Source: an uncultured Sulfitobacter sp.
GTDB lineage: Bacteria; Pseudomonadota; Alphaproteobacteria; Rhodobacterales; Rhodobacteraceae
NCBI GenBank assembly: GCA_937923365.1
Contig: CALAIJ010000209.1
Location: 1-9,796 of the forward strand
Length of the DNA stretch: 9,796 nucleotides
Direction of reading: 5' to 3'
Below, piece after piece: positions 1 through 6,044 of the stretch. The notes beneath the pieces are model-generated. The model did not search any database. It was given only the letters and a program-made list of their open reading frames with translations, and had not been told where the DNA came from. A program made the translations under genes and the position numbers. Numbering within the stretch: position 1 is the first letter of the stretch; each line of letters opens with the position of its first letter.

Positions 1-354
1 ATCTGGTGGCCGGACACGCCAAAGGGCTTTCGGTTGGGCAAGATGATGACCTACTCCATCATGGTGATGTGGGACATTCTGATTGCCAATATTCAAGTGG
101 CGTGGATCGTGCTGACCGTCCCGAATGCAAAACTGAAACCGGCGTGGATTGTGGTGCCGCTGGAACTGCGCCAACCCGAGGCCATTACCGTTCTTGCGGG
201 GACGATCACGCTGACCCCTGGCACTGTGTCAGCAGATTTGTCGGACGAAGGGCACAGCCTTTTGGTGCATGTGCTGCACACTGATGACCCTGATGCAGTG
301 CGCGACGAGATCCTGACCCGTTACCAAAGCCGACTGAAGGAGATCTTTCTATGA
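1..354 (+). CDS. mrpE: Na+/H+ antiporter subunit E (MrpE/PhaE), 5'-truncated
   Basis: This is the C-terminal 117 codons of an Mrp (Mnh/Pha) antiporter subunit E, an integral membrane subunit of the multi-subunit cation/proton antiporter of the inner membrane. The frame is open from base 1 (reading I-W-W-P-D-T-P), so the true start lies outside the window; the TTG at 34 and the ATG at 43 are internal. Two features show the family: a hydrophobic segment around MVMWDILIANIQVAWIVL, and the conserved core ITLTPGTVSADL followed by LLVHVL. The C-terminal part is soluble. The stop overlaps the mrpF start as ATGA (351-354), and an AAGGAG ribosome site for mrpF lies inside this gene at 337-342, so E and F are translationally coupled. 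The usual order is A-B-C-D-E-F-G, so the earlier subunits should be just upstream. Family identity is confident; the transported ion is not shown by the sequence. Confidence 0.9.
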   Translation: MWWPDTPKGFRLGKMMTYSIMVMWDILIANIQVAWIVLTVPNAKLKPAWIVVPLELRQPEAITVLAGTITLTPGTVSADLSDEGHSLLVHVLHTDDPDAVRDEILTRYQSRLKEIFL

Positions 355-638
355 CCTACGCCTCCGAGTTCATGAATGTTGGGTTGATTGCCGCTTTCGT
401 AGCACTTGCGCTGGGCCAGATACTGTCGATGGTGCGTTTGGTATTGGGTCCGACCCAAGGCGACCGGATTCTTGCCCTTGATACGATGGTGATCAACGCA
501 TTGGGTCTGGTCGTCGTTCTTGGCGTCTATCAGGGCGTGCAGATATACTTCGAAGTGTCCTTGCTGATCGCCATGCTTGGATTTGTCTCAACCGTGGCAC
601 TGGCACGGTTCCTGCTGCGGGGGGACATCATCGAATGA
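351..638 (+). CDS. mrpF: Na+/H+ antiporter subunit F (MrpF/PhaF)
   Basis: A 95-residue membrane protein of the Mrp antiporter, with normal length for subunit F. Three hydrophobic helices are visible at about residues 9-31, 40-61 and 65-88. Between the first two lies the family signature RLVLGPTQGDRILALD (residues 29-44), containing the conserved G-P-T, D-R and A-L-D residues. MrpF is a small subunit needed for assembly and activity of the complex, and it has been linked to bile-salt and Na+ efflux in Bacillus. The ATG at 351 is preceded by AAGGAG (337-342) at an 8-base spacing and overlaps the mrpE stop. The end overlaps the mrpG start, again as ATGA (635-638). These overlaps indicate one mRNA and fixed subunit ratios. 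Confidence 0.92.
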   Translation: MTYASEFMNVGLIAAFVALALGQILSMVRLVLGPTQGDRILALDTMVINALGLVVVLGVYQGVQIYFEVSLLIAMLGFVSTVALARFLLRGDIIE

Positions 639-1024
639 GCATTGAAGTTATCGGAACCTATGCAACGGCGGTCTGTCTGCTGATAGGCTCAGGATTTATC
701 ATCGTGGGTGTCATCGGGCTATTGAAGTTCAATGATCCCATGACCCGCTTGCACGCGCCGACCAAAGTGGGAACCATCGGCATCGGTATGTTGCTGTTGG
801 CCTCCATTTTCCATTCCTTCGTCTTGGGCGAAACATCGGTGCACGAAATTCTGATCATGGCGTTCTTGTTCGTCACGGCACCGATATCGGCGCATTTCAT
901 CGCAAAGGTCAGCATGCATCACCGGTCTTGCGACGTACCCCCGCTGCCCCCACGCGATGACACATGGTCAACCTTCAGTGTCCCCCAAGCAGACCGGAAC
1001 AGCGAAAGCGTCGCGCAAGATTAG
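635..1024 (+). CDS. mrpG: Na+/H+ antiporter subunit G (MrpG/PhaG)
   Basis: A 129-residue subunit G of the Mrp antiporter and the last gene of the operon. Three membrane helices are seen at about residues 8-30, 46-64 and 71-92. The signatures are LKFNDPMTRLHAPTK (residues 30-44) and TAPISAH (81-87), both typical of MrpG. The last 35 residues or so are hydrophilic and proline-rich (PPLPPRDD) and form a probable cytoplasmic tail, so the protein is at the long end for the family. The ATG overlaps the mrpF stop, and a G-rich purine stretch GGGGGGA about 9 bases upstream can serve as ribosome site. No further subunit gene follows; the next gene is convergent. Inferred role: Na+(K+)/H+ exchange for pH and sodium homeostasis. 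Confidence 0.92.
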   Translation: MSIEVIGTYATAVCLLIGSGFIIVGVIGLLKFNDPMTRLHAPTKVGTIGIGMLLLASIFHSFVLGETSVHEILIMAFLFVTAPISAHFIAKVSMHHRSCDVPPLPPRDDTWSTFSVPQADRNSESVAQD

Positions 1025-1059
1025 CGCGGCTAAGCTTTGGTCAGATTTGCAGGCTGTCG

Positions 1060-1088
1060 GATCGGCGCCGTGAAGCACCATGCCGATC
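1060..1088. repeat. 7-bp perfect inverted repeat after mrpG
   Basis: GATCGGC (1060-1066) and GCCGATC (1082-1088) form a perfect 7-bp stem around a 15-base loop, 36 bases after the mrpG stop. Neither strand has a T-run next to it, so it is not a standard intrinsic terminator. It may stabilise the 3' end of the mrp mRNA. The stretch from 1025 to 1123 otherwise shows no gene. Confidence 0.4.
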
Positions 1089-1123
1089 AACGCCCCATAA
1101 CCCAAGCCCCAAGAGGCGTCGTC

Positions 1124-1160
1124 AAAAAAGCCGCCCCACGAGAAGGGAGCGGCTGATTTT
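1124..1160 (-). terminator. Intrinsic terminator of msrBA, possibly bidirectional
   Basis: Read on the minus strand, AGCCGC-(T)-CCC, a 7-base loop TTCTCGT, then GGG-GCGGCT form a 9-bp stem with one bulged T, followed directly by a run of T (1129-1124). It begins a few bases after the msrA stop. On the plus strand the same stem is followed by GATTTT, so it could also end mrpEFG transcription, though less strongly. Confidence 0.8.
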
Positions 1161-1161
1161 C

Positions 1162-1671
1162 CTACTCGGCTGCTGCGCGTTTCGGCAAAACCCAGCCCGC
1201 GCGAGGGAAGTGGCAGGTGTACCCGTTCGGAATACGCTCAAGGTAGTCTTGATGCTCGGGCTCTGCTTCCCAGAAGTCGCCCACAGGTTCCAGTTCCGTC
1301 ACCACTCGGCCCGGCCAGAGGCCAGAGGCATTCACATCCGCGATGGTGTCTTCGGCCACGGCTTTTTGGTCTTCGTCCACGTAGTAAATGGCCGAACGAT
1401 AGCTCATCCCGCGGTCGTTGCCTTGCTGGTTCACAGTGGTGGGGTCGTGGATTTGAAAGAAGAATTCCAGAACCTCGCGGAAGGAAGTTTTGGTATCGTC
1501 AAAAATCACCTCGATCCCCTCGGCATGGGTGCCGTGGTTGCGGTAGGTGGCGTTGGGCACATCGCCGCCGGTGTATCCCACGCGGGTGGACAGAATGCCC
1601 GGGCGGCGGCGGATCAGGTCTTGCATGCCCCAAAAACAGCCGCCTGCGAGTACTGCGCGTTGTTCGCTCAT
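1162..1671 (-). CDS. msrA: Peptide-methionine (S)-S-oxide reductase MsrA
   Basis: A 169-residue MsrA, which reduces the S-epimer of methionine sulfoxide in proteins and as free amino acid, with thioredoxin as final reductant. The catalytic motif GCFWG is at residues 11-15 (nucleophile Cys12) and directly follows the short N-terminus, so there is no signal peptide and the enzyme is cytoplasmic. Other family marks are VGYTGG (31-36), HAEGIEV (49-55), which carries the active-site Glu51, and [14 protein letters not shown] (84-97). A second cysteine, Cys153 in NGYTCHF, sits where many single-domain MsrAs place the resolving Cys. The ATG shares one base with the msrB stop (TGATG), so the two are translationally coupled. 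A hairpin terminator follows at once. Length and motifs are complete. Confidence 0.96.
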   Translation of the reverse strand: MSEQRAVLAGGCFWGMQDLIRRRPGILSTRVGYTGGDVPNATYRNHGTHAEGIEVIFDDTKTSFREVLEFFFQIHDPTTVNQQGNDRGMSYRSAIYYVDEDQKAVAEDTIADVNASGLWPGRVVTELEPVGDFWEAEPEHQDYLERIPNGYTCHFPRAGWVLPKRAAAE

Positions 1672-2111
1672 CAGATGTCCTCCACTTGATCCAGATAATC
1701 GCCATAGCCTTCATCGGCCATGTCGTCGCGGTGCACAAACCGCAGGGATGCCGAATTGATGCAATAACGCATGCCGCCACGATCGGCAGGCCCGTCGGGA
1801 AAGACGTGGCCCAAATGACTGTCGCCGTATTTCGAGCGAACCTCGGTGCGGACCATGCCAAGCGACGCGTCGCGGTGTTCGGTCACGTTTTCGATCGCCT
1901 TGGTGAACGAAGGCCAGCCGCAGCCGCTTTCATACTTGTCTGACGAGGCGAACAGCGGCTCGCCTGAGACGATGTCAACGTAGATGCCCGGCTCTTTGTT
2001 GCCCAGCAATGCGCCCGTTCCGGGACGTTCCGTGCCACTTTCCTGCGTGACACGGAATTCTTCCGGGCTAAGTGCTGCAACAGCGTCGGGGTGTTTTTCG
2101 TATTTGGTCAT
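1671..2111 (-). CDS. msrB: Peptide-methionine (R)-S-oxide reductase MsrB, zinc-less form
   Basis: A 146-residue MsrB, specific for the R-epimer of methionine sulfoxide, and the partner of MsrA. Visible motifs are CGWPSF (residues 64-69, the probable resolving Cys64), [10 protein letters not shown] (99-108) and [11 protein letters not shown] (115-125), in which Cys117 is the catalytic nucleophile. The two CxxC pairs that bind structural zinc in enzymes such as E. coli MsrB are absent: the matching positions read Asp46/Ser49 and Ser93/Gly96. This is therefore the metal-free type, as in the Neisseria PilB domain. No signal peptide is seen, so it is cytoplasmic. The ATG at 2111 has GAGAGG five bases upstream. 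It is the first gene of msrB-msrA and is divergent from the secreted peroxidase gene. Confidence 0.96.
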   Translation of the reverse strand: MTKYEKHPDAVAALSPEEFRVTQESGTERPGTGALLGNKEPGIYVDIVSGEPLFASSDKYESGCGWPSFTKAIENVTEHRDASLGMVRTEVRSKYGDSHLGHVFPDGPADRGGMRYCINSASLRFVHRDDMADEGYGDYLDQVEDI

Positions 2112-2248
2112 GGGGACCTCTCATCTGGTGTCTGCCCCTTGATATGGGGCGACGGCGGGAAATTAAAAGCGACTGTGCCTTGGGTGAAACTCTTTGTGAA
2201 CTGGATTCGTAAATTTGGTGTCGGGTGCATATCTGAAAGGAATACATC
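2112..2248. promoter_or_regulatory. Divergent promoter region msrB / peroxidase
   Basis: This 137-base spacer must hold promoters for msrBA (-) and the peroxidase-methyltransferase pair (+). A perfect inverted repeat GCCCC-TTGATAT-GGGGC spans 2134-2150. On the plus strand TTGATA (2139-2144) and ATTAAA (2162-2167) are 17 bases apart, giving a weak sigma-70-like pair. On the minus strand TTAATT and TATCAA are 16 bases apart over the same ground. The two overlap, so the genes may be co-controlled. None of these matches is strong. The peroxidase ribosome site is AAAGG at 2236-2240. Confidence 0.35.
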
Positions 2249-2770
2249 ATGCGGATCTTGATGGCGGTCGTAATCGGTCTTCTTGGCGCCGTCGGTGCGG
2301 TCGCAGGCACAAGGGACGCCAGCTTTGCCAATATCGATGGCGGCACCCTGCAGCTAAGCGATTGGGAAGGCCGCCCCGTGCTGGTGGTCAACACGGCATC
2401 GCAGTGCGGATACACCTACCAGTACGACGGATTGCAGGCGCTATATGATCGCTTCAAGTCACGTGGGCTGGTTGTGCTGGCTGTCCCGTCCGATGACTTC
2501 GCCCAAGAGCTGGGCACCGCGCAAGAGGTCAAGGAATTCTGCGAGGTCTCCTTTGGGTTGGACCTGCCGATGGCAGACATTTCCCATGTAAAGGGCGCAG
2601 AGGCCCACGCGTTCTACAAGGCGGTCAAAGCGCAGTCGGGATTTGTGCCAAAGTGGAATTTCAACAAGGTGCTGATCGGGCCGGATGGCGCGGTATTGGG
2701 CACGTGGGGCGCGCGTACCAAGCCGCAATCACCCGCTATTCTGCGCGCCATAGAACCGTTGCTGGACTGA
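2249..2770 (+). CDS. Glutathione-peroxidase-like protein with signal peptide
   Basis: A 173-residue thioredoxin-fold peroxidase of the glutathione peroxidase family, which reduces H2O2 or lipid hydroperoxides using thiols. Residues 1-19 are a hydrophobic signal sequence ending in AVA before Gly20, so export to the periplasm is likely. The active-site motif NTASQCGYT (48-56) holds the peroxidatic Cys53 (Cys, not selenocysteine), and KWNFNK (135-140) supplies the catalytic Trp136 and Asn137. The third conserved block, usually CNQF with the catalytic Gln, reads S-D-D-F here (81-84). Cys98 lies 45 residues after Cys53, close to the resolving position of thioredoxin-dependent members, so reduction by a thioredoxin-like protein is as likely as by glutathione. 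The ATG is 8 bases after AAAGG. The methyltransferase gene follows 38 bases later, probably on one mRNA. Confidence 0.9.
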   Translation: MRILMAVVIGLLGAVGAVAGTRDASFANIDGGTLQLSDWEGRPVLVVNTASQCGYTYQYDGLQALYDRFKSRGLVVLAVPSDDFAQELGTAQEVKEFCEVSFGLDLPMADISHVKGAEAHAFYKAVKAQSGFVPKWNFNKVLIGPDGAVLGTWGARTKPQSPAILRAIEPLLD

Positions 2771-2808
2771 CCATCGCTGGCTAGGGTCAACGCCAAAGGA
2801 GACCTACA

Positions 2809-3429
2809 ATGCCAGACAAGGACCCCAGTCTAGAAGCGGCCTATGCGTTGGAAACGCCTGACGACAATCGCAAGCTCTATGCGGATTGGGCACAGACCTA
2901 TGACGCCACATTCGCACAGGCGATGGACTACCGGATGCCGCAGATCATCGCTGACATCTATGCCGAAGACCCCATGGGGCCGGTGCTGGATGTGGGCGCG
3001 GGAACCGGGCTGGTGGGGCAACATATGCCCCGGGGCGCGGCGGTGGATGCGCTGGATATTTCGGCAGAGATGTTAGCGGTTGCCATGGGGCGCGGCGTCT
3101 ACCGCGAGGCATTGCGGTGTGATCTGACGCAGCCTTTGTCCATCAAGGACGGCGCTTATAAAGCGATTGTCTCTGCCGGAACATTCACCCACGGGCACGT
3201 CGGTCCAGAGGCGTTGGAGGAACTGATGCGGATTGCCCAATCCGGCGCGCGATTTGTCATCGGCATCAACGCCGCCCATTTTGAGGCGCGTGGCTTTGCC
3301 ACCAAATTCGCTATGTTAGAGCCACATATCAGCGATCTTGATCTGCGGGATGTGGATATCTACGGTGCTGGCGTGGATGCGGCACACCGTGGGGATCAGG
3401 CGCGGGTCGCGGTGTTTCGCAAGGTTTAG
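2809..3429 (+). CDS. Class I SAM-dependent methyltransferase, METTL27/WBSCR27-like
   Basis: A 206-residue Rossmann-fold methyltransferase. Motif I is VLDVGAGTGLVG (residues 59-70), the S-adenosylmethionine glycine loop. Asp83 in ALDIS is the acidic residue that usually binds the ribose hydroxyls, and AIVSAGTFTHGHV (119-131) fits motif IV. The N-terminal block AYALETPDDNRKLYADWAQTYD (residues 11-32) resembles the pattern seen in animal WBSCR27/METTL27 and its bacterial relatives; their substrates are, to my knowledge, not settled. No signal peptide or membrane segment is seen, so it is cytoplasmic. AAAGGAG at 2795-2801 sits 7 bases before the ATG, a strong ribosome site. It lies 38 bases after the peroxidase gene and is probably co-transcribed, but a link to oxidative stress is inference. 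It ends 14 bases before the convergent regulator gene. Confidence 0.85.
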   Translation: MPDKDPSLEAAYALETPDDNRKLYADWAQTYDATFAQAMDYRMPQIIADIYAEDPMGPVLDVGAGTGLVGQHMPRGAAVDALDISAEMLAVAMGRGVYREALRCDLTQPLSIKDGAYKAIVSAGTFTHGHVGPEALEELMRIAQSGARFVIGINAAHFEARGFATKFAMLEPHISDLDLRDVDIYGAGVDAAHRGDQARVAVFRKV

Positions 3430-3435
3430 GCTCGC

Positions 3436-3459
3436 GTCGGGCATCACGTACGACCCGAC
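3436..3459. repeat. Inverted repeat between convergent genes
   Basis: GTCGGG (3436-3441) and CCCGAC (3454-3459) form a perfect 6-bp stem with a 12-base loop. It straddles the end of the methyltransferase transcript and the last codons and stop of the regulator gene. There is no T-run on either side, so it may mark the 3' ends of both mRNAs only weakly. Confidence 0.35.
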
Positions 3460-4430
3460 CAAAGCACCTTACCGTCCGATGCCTCCATCCCCGGTGGGAT
3501 GCCGTAGGCCGCGCGATAGCTTTTGGAGAAATGCGACAGGGACCGGAACCCGCAGGCCACGCAGACATCGGTCACACTCAGGTCGGTCTGGCGCAACAGG
3601 TTACGCGCCTTTTCCAGGCGCATCTGCAAATAGTAGCGCTTTGGCGAAGTCTCCAGATACTTGGCGAACAAACGCTCCAGTTGCCGTGTGGACAGGCTGA
3701 TCACATCTGCGATCTCTTCGGGGCGCAGCGGGTCCTCTAGGTTGTTCTCCATGATCTGCATCGCGAGCAGCAGTTTGGAGTTGCGCACTTCGGGGCGCGA
3801 CCGCAGCGCGATGCGTTGTCCGTGGGAATGGGCCCGCGGCACGGTATAGACCATTTGGTCGGCGACCCATGCGGCCATGTCCTTTCCATAGTCTGTCTCG
3901 ACCCTGTGCAACATCATGTCCATCGACGCGGCTCCGCCAGCGGAGGTGAACACGCGACCATCCACAGAATAGATTGTGTCTTGCATGATCACATCCGGCA
4001 GCATCTCGGCCAGTGCAGTTTTGTATTCCCAATGGGTCGTCACCTGCTTGCCGCCGATCAGGCCAGCCAGCGCCAGCGTATAGGTGCCCGAGCTCAGCGC
4101 GCCATAGTCGATACCGCGCCGGACCTCGCGACGTAGCCAGTTCAGCAGGCGTTTGGTGCTGCCGTCGCCCACATTCTCGCCGGCGCACAGGATCAGCGTC
4201 TCATTGCGGTCCAGTTCCACCAGGCCATCATCCACAGCGACGGTCACACCATTGTAGGAAGTCACCGGCGCGCCGTCTTCCGACAAAAGCCGCCACTTGT
4301 AGAACTGCCGACCAGACGGATGATGGTTCGCAAGGGACAAGGCATCCAGCGCGCAGGAAAACCCCAGCGGGGAAAACCCGGGGATCAGCACAAAGGCGTA
4401 GGCTTTGGGTGGGGCGTCTATGTCGCTCAT
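3444..4430 (-). CDS. GlxA-family AraC-type transcriptional regulator
   Basis: A DNA-binding regulator with an N-terminal DJ-1/PfpI-like ligand domain (about residues 10-190) and a C-terminal AraC/XylS domain (about 215-320). The first helix-turn-helix lies near residues 235-260 (RPEEIADVISLSTRQLERLF) and the second near 285-310 (LSVTDVCVACGFRSLSHFSK, then the typical GIPP). The nucleophile elbow of DJ-1 relatives (C-T-G) reads S-S-G at 113-115, so the sensor domain is probably a binding module and not an enzyme. Relatives such as GbdR, CdhR and ArgR sense quaternary amines or amino acids, but the ligand here cannot be read. I chose the ATG at 4430 (328 residues); a TTG two codons earlier (4436) is also possible, and neither has a clear ribosome site. 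It lies 68 bases downstream of a transporter gene in the same direction. Confidence 0.92.
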   Translation of the reverse strand: MSDIDAPPKAYAFVLIPGFSPLGFSCALDALSLANHHPSGRQFYKWRLLSEDGAPVTSYNGVTVAVDDGLVELDRNETLILCAGENVGDGSTKRLLNWLRREVRRGIDYGALSSGTYTLALAGLIGGKQVTTHWEYKTALAEMLPDVIMQDTIYSVDGRVFTSAGGAASMDMMLHRVETDYGKDMAAWVADQMVYTVPRAHSHGQRIALRSRPEVRNSKLLLAMQIMENNLEDPLRPEEIADVISLSTRQLERLFAKYLETSPKRYYLQMRLEKARNLLRQTDLSVTDVCVACGFRSLSHFSKSYRAAYGIPPGMEASDGKVLWSGRT

Positions 4431-4441
4431 GGACAAGATGC

Positions 4442-4470
4442 TAGGCGCATCCGGCCCGCCTGTAGGCGCT
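4442..4470. promoter_or_regulatory. Direct repeats in front of the GlxA-type regulator
   Basis: TAGGCGC occurs at 4442-4448 and again at 4463-4469, exactly 21 bases apart, in the 68-base gap between the transporter stop and the regulator start. A 21-bp repeat distance is the geometry of AraC half-sites, so this could be an autoregulatory operator. The similarity falls off outside the heptamer. Site function is inference. Confidence 0.35.
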
Positions 4471-4498
4471 ATCTGCGGCAGGCCATGTCGTGTTTATG

Positions 4499-5371
4499 CT
4501 AGCTGCCCGACTTTTGCCGCGACAGTTGCACCGCCAGAATGCCACCGGCGATGATCACCACGCCAATGATGTCACGCCCGCCCAGGGGTTCGCTCAGCAG
4601 CACGGCGGCGACGGCCACACCAAAGAACGGGTTCAGAAAGTGGAAGGTCGCCGCCCGCGTCGCGCCCACGCGGTTCACCAGCCAGAACCAGACCACCGTC
4701 GCCAGCAGGCCCGGGACGATGCAGGTGTAGGTAAACGCGATCAGCAGCGGCCATGAGGGGTTCAGACGCGGGGTTTCAAACAGCAGCGTTGCAATGGTCA
4801 GCGCCACGCAGCCACACAGCATTTGCAACCCCACCACCATCAGGAAATTTCCGCCCGACGTGGCGCCCCGTACCAGCAATGTTGCGGCCGTCAGCGCCAG
4901 CACGCCCACGGCACACAGACCTACGCCAAAAAGGTCCACACCCGCAGACAGGCGCGCACCCATGATCAGGCTGACACCAATCACACCCGCAATCAGGCCC
5001 GCGATCCCCAAAGGCCGCAGACGTTCGCCAAAGAATACCCAGACGGCGAGGCCCACCAGCAAAGGCATGGTCGAGGCGATGATGGCTGCCAGCGAGGCTT
5101 CCACCGTTTGCATGGCTACAAAGTTGAGGCCCAGATAGACCGCGTTCTGCAATACGCCAAAGATGATCGTTGCGCGCCATTGGGCGGGCGTCAGTCGCCA
5201 CGTCTGACCCAGCCAAAGGGCAATACCCACGCCCAGCAACCCCGAGATCAGGTAACGCACCGAAAGGGCCATCAAGGGGGAGGCATCCGCCACAATAAAC
5301 CGCGCCGATGTAAAGGCAGAGGACCACATCATCGCAAAAGCGAGACCCATCAATATCGCGCGTATATCCAT
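4499..5371 (-). CDS. EamA/DMT-family membrane transporter
   Basis: A 290-residue protein of the drug/metabolite transporter superfamily, made of two EamA repeats with about ten hydrophobic helices. Both repeats end in the family pattern of an acidic residue followed by a glycine-rich helix: FGERLRPLGIAGLIAGVIG (114-132) and LSEPLGGRDIIGVVIIAGG (259-277). Such proteins export amino acids, their derivatives or other small metabolites at the inner membrane; the substrate cannot be told from sequence. The frame runs open back to 5545, but the extra 58 residues are polar, cysteine-rich and not membrane-like. The ATG at 5371 opens directly on the first helix and has AAGG 8 bases upstream, so it is the better start. 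The GlxA-type regulator follows on the same strand, which suggests joint control. Confidence 0.88.
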   Translation of the reverse strand: MDIRAILMGLAFAMMWSSAFTSARFIVADASPLMALSVRYLISGLLGVGIALWLGQTWRLTPAQWRATIIFGVLQNAVYLGLNFVAMQTVEASLAAIIASTMPLLVGLAVWVFFGERLRPLGIAGLIAGVIGVSLIMGARLSAGVDLFGVGLCAVGVLALTAATLLVRGATSGGNFLMVVGLQMLCGCVALTIATLLFETPRLNPSWPLLIAFTYTCIVPGLLATVVWFWLVNRVGATRAATFHFLNPFFGVAVAAVLLSEPLGGRDIIGVVIIAGGILAVQLSRQKSGS

Positions 5372-5524
5372 TGTGGTTGCCTTGTCTTTGCCCCGTACCG
5401 GACAGTTTCGCATGACGGTGCAAAGGGCAAGGGTGTGTCGGGCCATCAGGGTGCCTAAACAGATTTTGTCTGGCCTCAACATCCACCGTGCTGCCATATC
5501 CTTGAACGCGCAACAGCCTCGTAA

Positions 5525-5543
5525 GGTGGGCCTCCGGACCACC
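5525..5543. repeat. Imperfect hairpin upstream of the transporter gene
   Basis: GGTGGGCC and GGACCACC can pair at 7 of 8 positions around a 3-base loop. No T-run follows on either strand. The stretch from 5372 to 5555 otherwise holds only the leader of the transporter gene, in which I see no convincing promoter. Confidence 0.25.
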
Positions 5544-5555
5544 ACACCCTGGACG

Positions 5556-5580
5556 AAAAAGGGCCGCCCGAAGGCGACCC
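5556..5580 (-). terminator. Intrinsic terminator of the HU gene
   Basis: On the minus strand GGGTCGCC, a TTCG tetraloop, then GGCGGCCC make an 8-bp stem with one G-T (G-U in RNA) pair, followed at once by TTTTT. It starts 30 bases after the HU stop. The stable tetraloop and T-run make it a textbook Rho-independent terminator, isolating hup from the downstream transporter gene. Confidence 0.92.
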
Positions 5581-5610
5581 CAATCTGGTTTCAAAGATGT
5601 CGCGGAAGGC

Positions 5611-5901
5611 TTAGCCGTTCACGCTGTCCTTGAGGGCTTTCGCAATGGTCATCTTGACCACTTTGTCAGCGGCTTTCTTGAACTGCTCACCGGTGGCAGG
5701 GTTGCGCACCATGCGCTCGGGGCGCTCGCGGCAATAGATTTTGCCAACGCCGGGCAGGGTTACGGCACCGCCGCCGCCCACTTCGCGGGTGATCAGGTTG
5801 CAGATGCTCTCAAGCGCTGCGCCTGCGGATTTCTTGTCTGTCCCCATTTCGTCTGCCAGTGCAGCGACGAGCTGAGTTTTCGTCATTGGTTTATTAGCCA
5901 T
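5611..5901 (-). CDS. hup: HU-family nucleoid DNA-binding protein
   Basis: A 96-residue HU/IHF-family protein, a basic dimer that bends DNA and helps organise the nucleoid. The helical body occupies residues 7-45, then the VTLPGVGKI turn (47-55) leads into the flexible DNA-binding arm with RNPATG (66-71), the proline-bearing tip that intercalates between bases. The C-terminal helix KAADKVVKMTIAKALKDSV closes the fold. Family length is about 90; the extra residues are a short N-terminal MANKP. The ATG at 5901 is supported by TTAGGAG with AGGAG 8 bases upstream, which favours it over Met6. It is a single-gene transcription unit: a leader of about 40 bases, a candidate promoter at 5947-5976 and a strong terminator. 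Sequence alone does not decide between HU homodimer and a specialised paralog. Confidence 0.95.
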   Translation of the reverse strand: MANKPMTKTQLVAALADEMGTDKKSAGAALESICNLITREVGGGGAVTLPGVGKIYCRERPERMVRNPATGEQFKKAADKVVKMTIAKALKDSVNG

Positions 5902-5946
5902 TTTTTATACTCCTAAGCTGCCCGAATTTTAGGGCCTCGTTCGCAG

Positions 5947-5976
5947 AATGTAACGGTATGTAGTAGGGCAACACAA
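5947..5976 (-). promoter_or_regulatory. Candidate sigma-70 promoter of hup
   Basis: On the minus strand TTGTGT (5971-5976) and TACATT (5947-5952) are 18 bases apart, about 45 bases upstream of the HU ATG. Both hexamers match the consensus only partly. The short leader contains GCCC-TAAAATTC-GGGC, a small 4-bp hairpin before the ribosome site. Confidence 0.35.
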
Positions 5977-6025
5977 CGAATAGTGGCGCTGAAATCCAAG
6001 AAAATTGCGTTTTTCCGCTGATTTT

Positions 6026-6044
6026 CCGCCTTAAAGAAAGGCGG
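6026..6044. repeat. 7-bp hairpin across the amn stop codon
   Basis: CCGCCTT and AAGGCGG form a perfect 7-bp stem with a 5-base loop, and the amn stop codon (6031-6033) lies inside it. On the minus strand, in the amn direction, it is followed by AAAATC and not T. On the plus strand it is followed by TTTCG. It is therefore a weak terminator candidate at best, more likely an mRNA 3'-end structure. Confidence 0.4.

Noticed and set aside
964..1689. Plus-strand open frame of 241 codons covering the mrpG end, the spacer and msrA
   Set aside because: It runs antisense to msrA and through its terminator, is Arg/His-rich with no family resemblance, and no ribosome site supports it.
2186..2211. GAAAC-N17-CGTA resembling a general-stress ECF sigma promoter (GGAAC-N17-CGTT) before the peroxidase
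   Set aside because: Both boxes have a mismatch, the motif is short, and many roseobacters are not expected to use that sigma pathway; too weak to annotate.
5372..5545. Upstream extension of the EamA transporter to 5545
   Set aside because: The added 58 residues are polar and cysteine-rich, unlike the family's N-terminus, while the ATG at 5371 has AAGG at good spacing and opens on the first membrane helix.
6003..6030. Near-repeat GCGGAAAA/GCGGAAAA and A-rich run downstream of amn (minus strand)
   Set aside because: Two short copies only, in AT-richer intergenic sequence; no T-run follows to make a terminator and no array structure is present.
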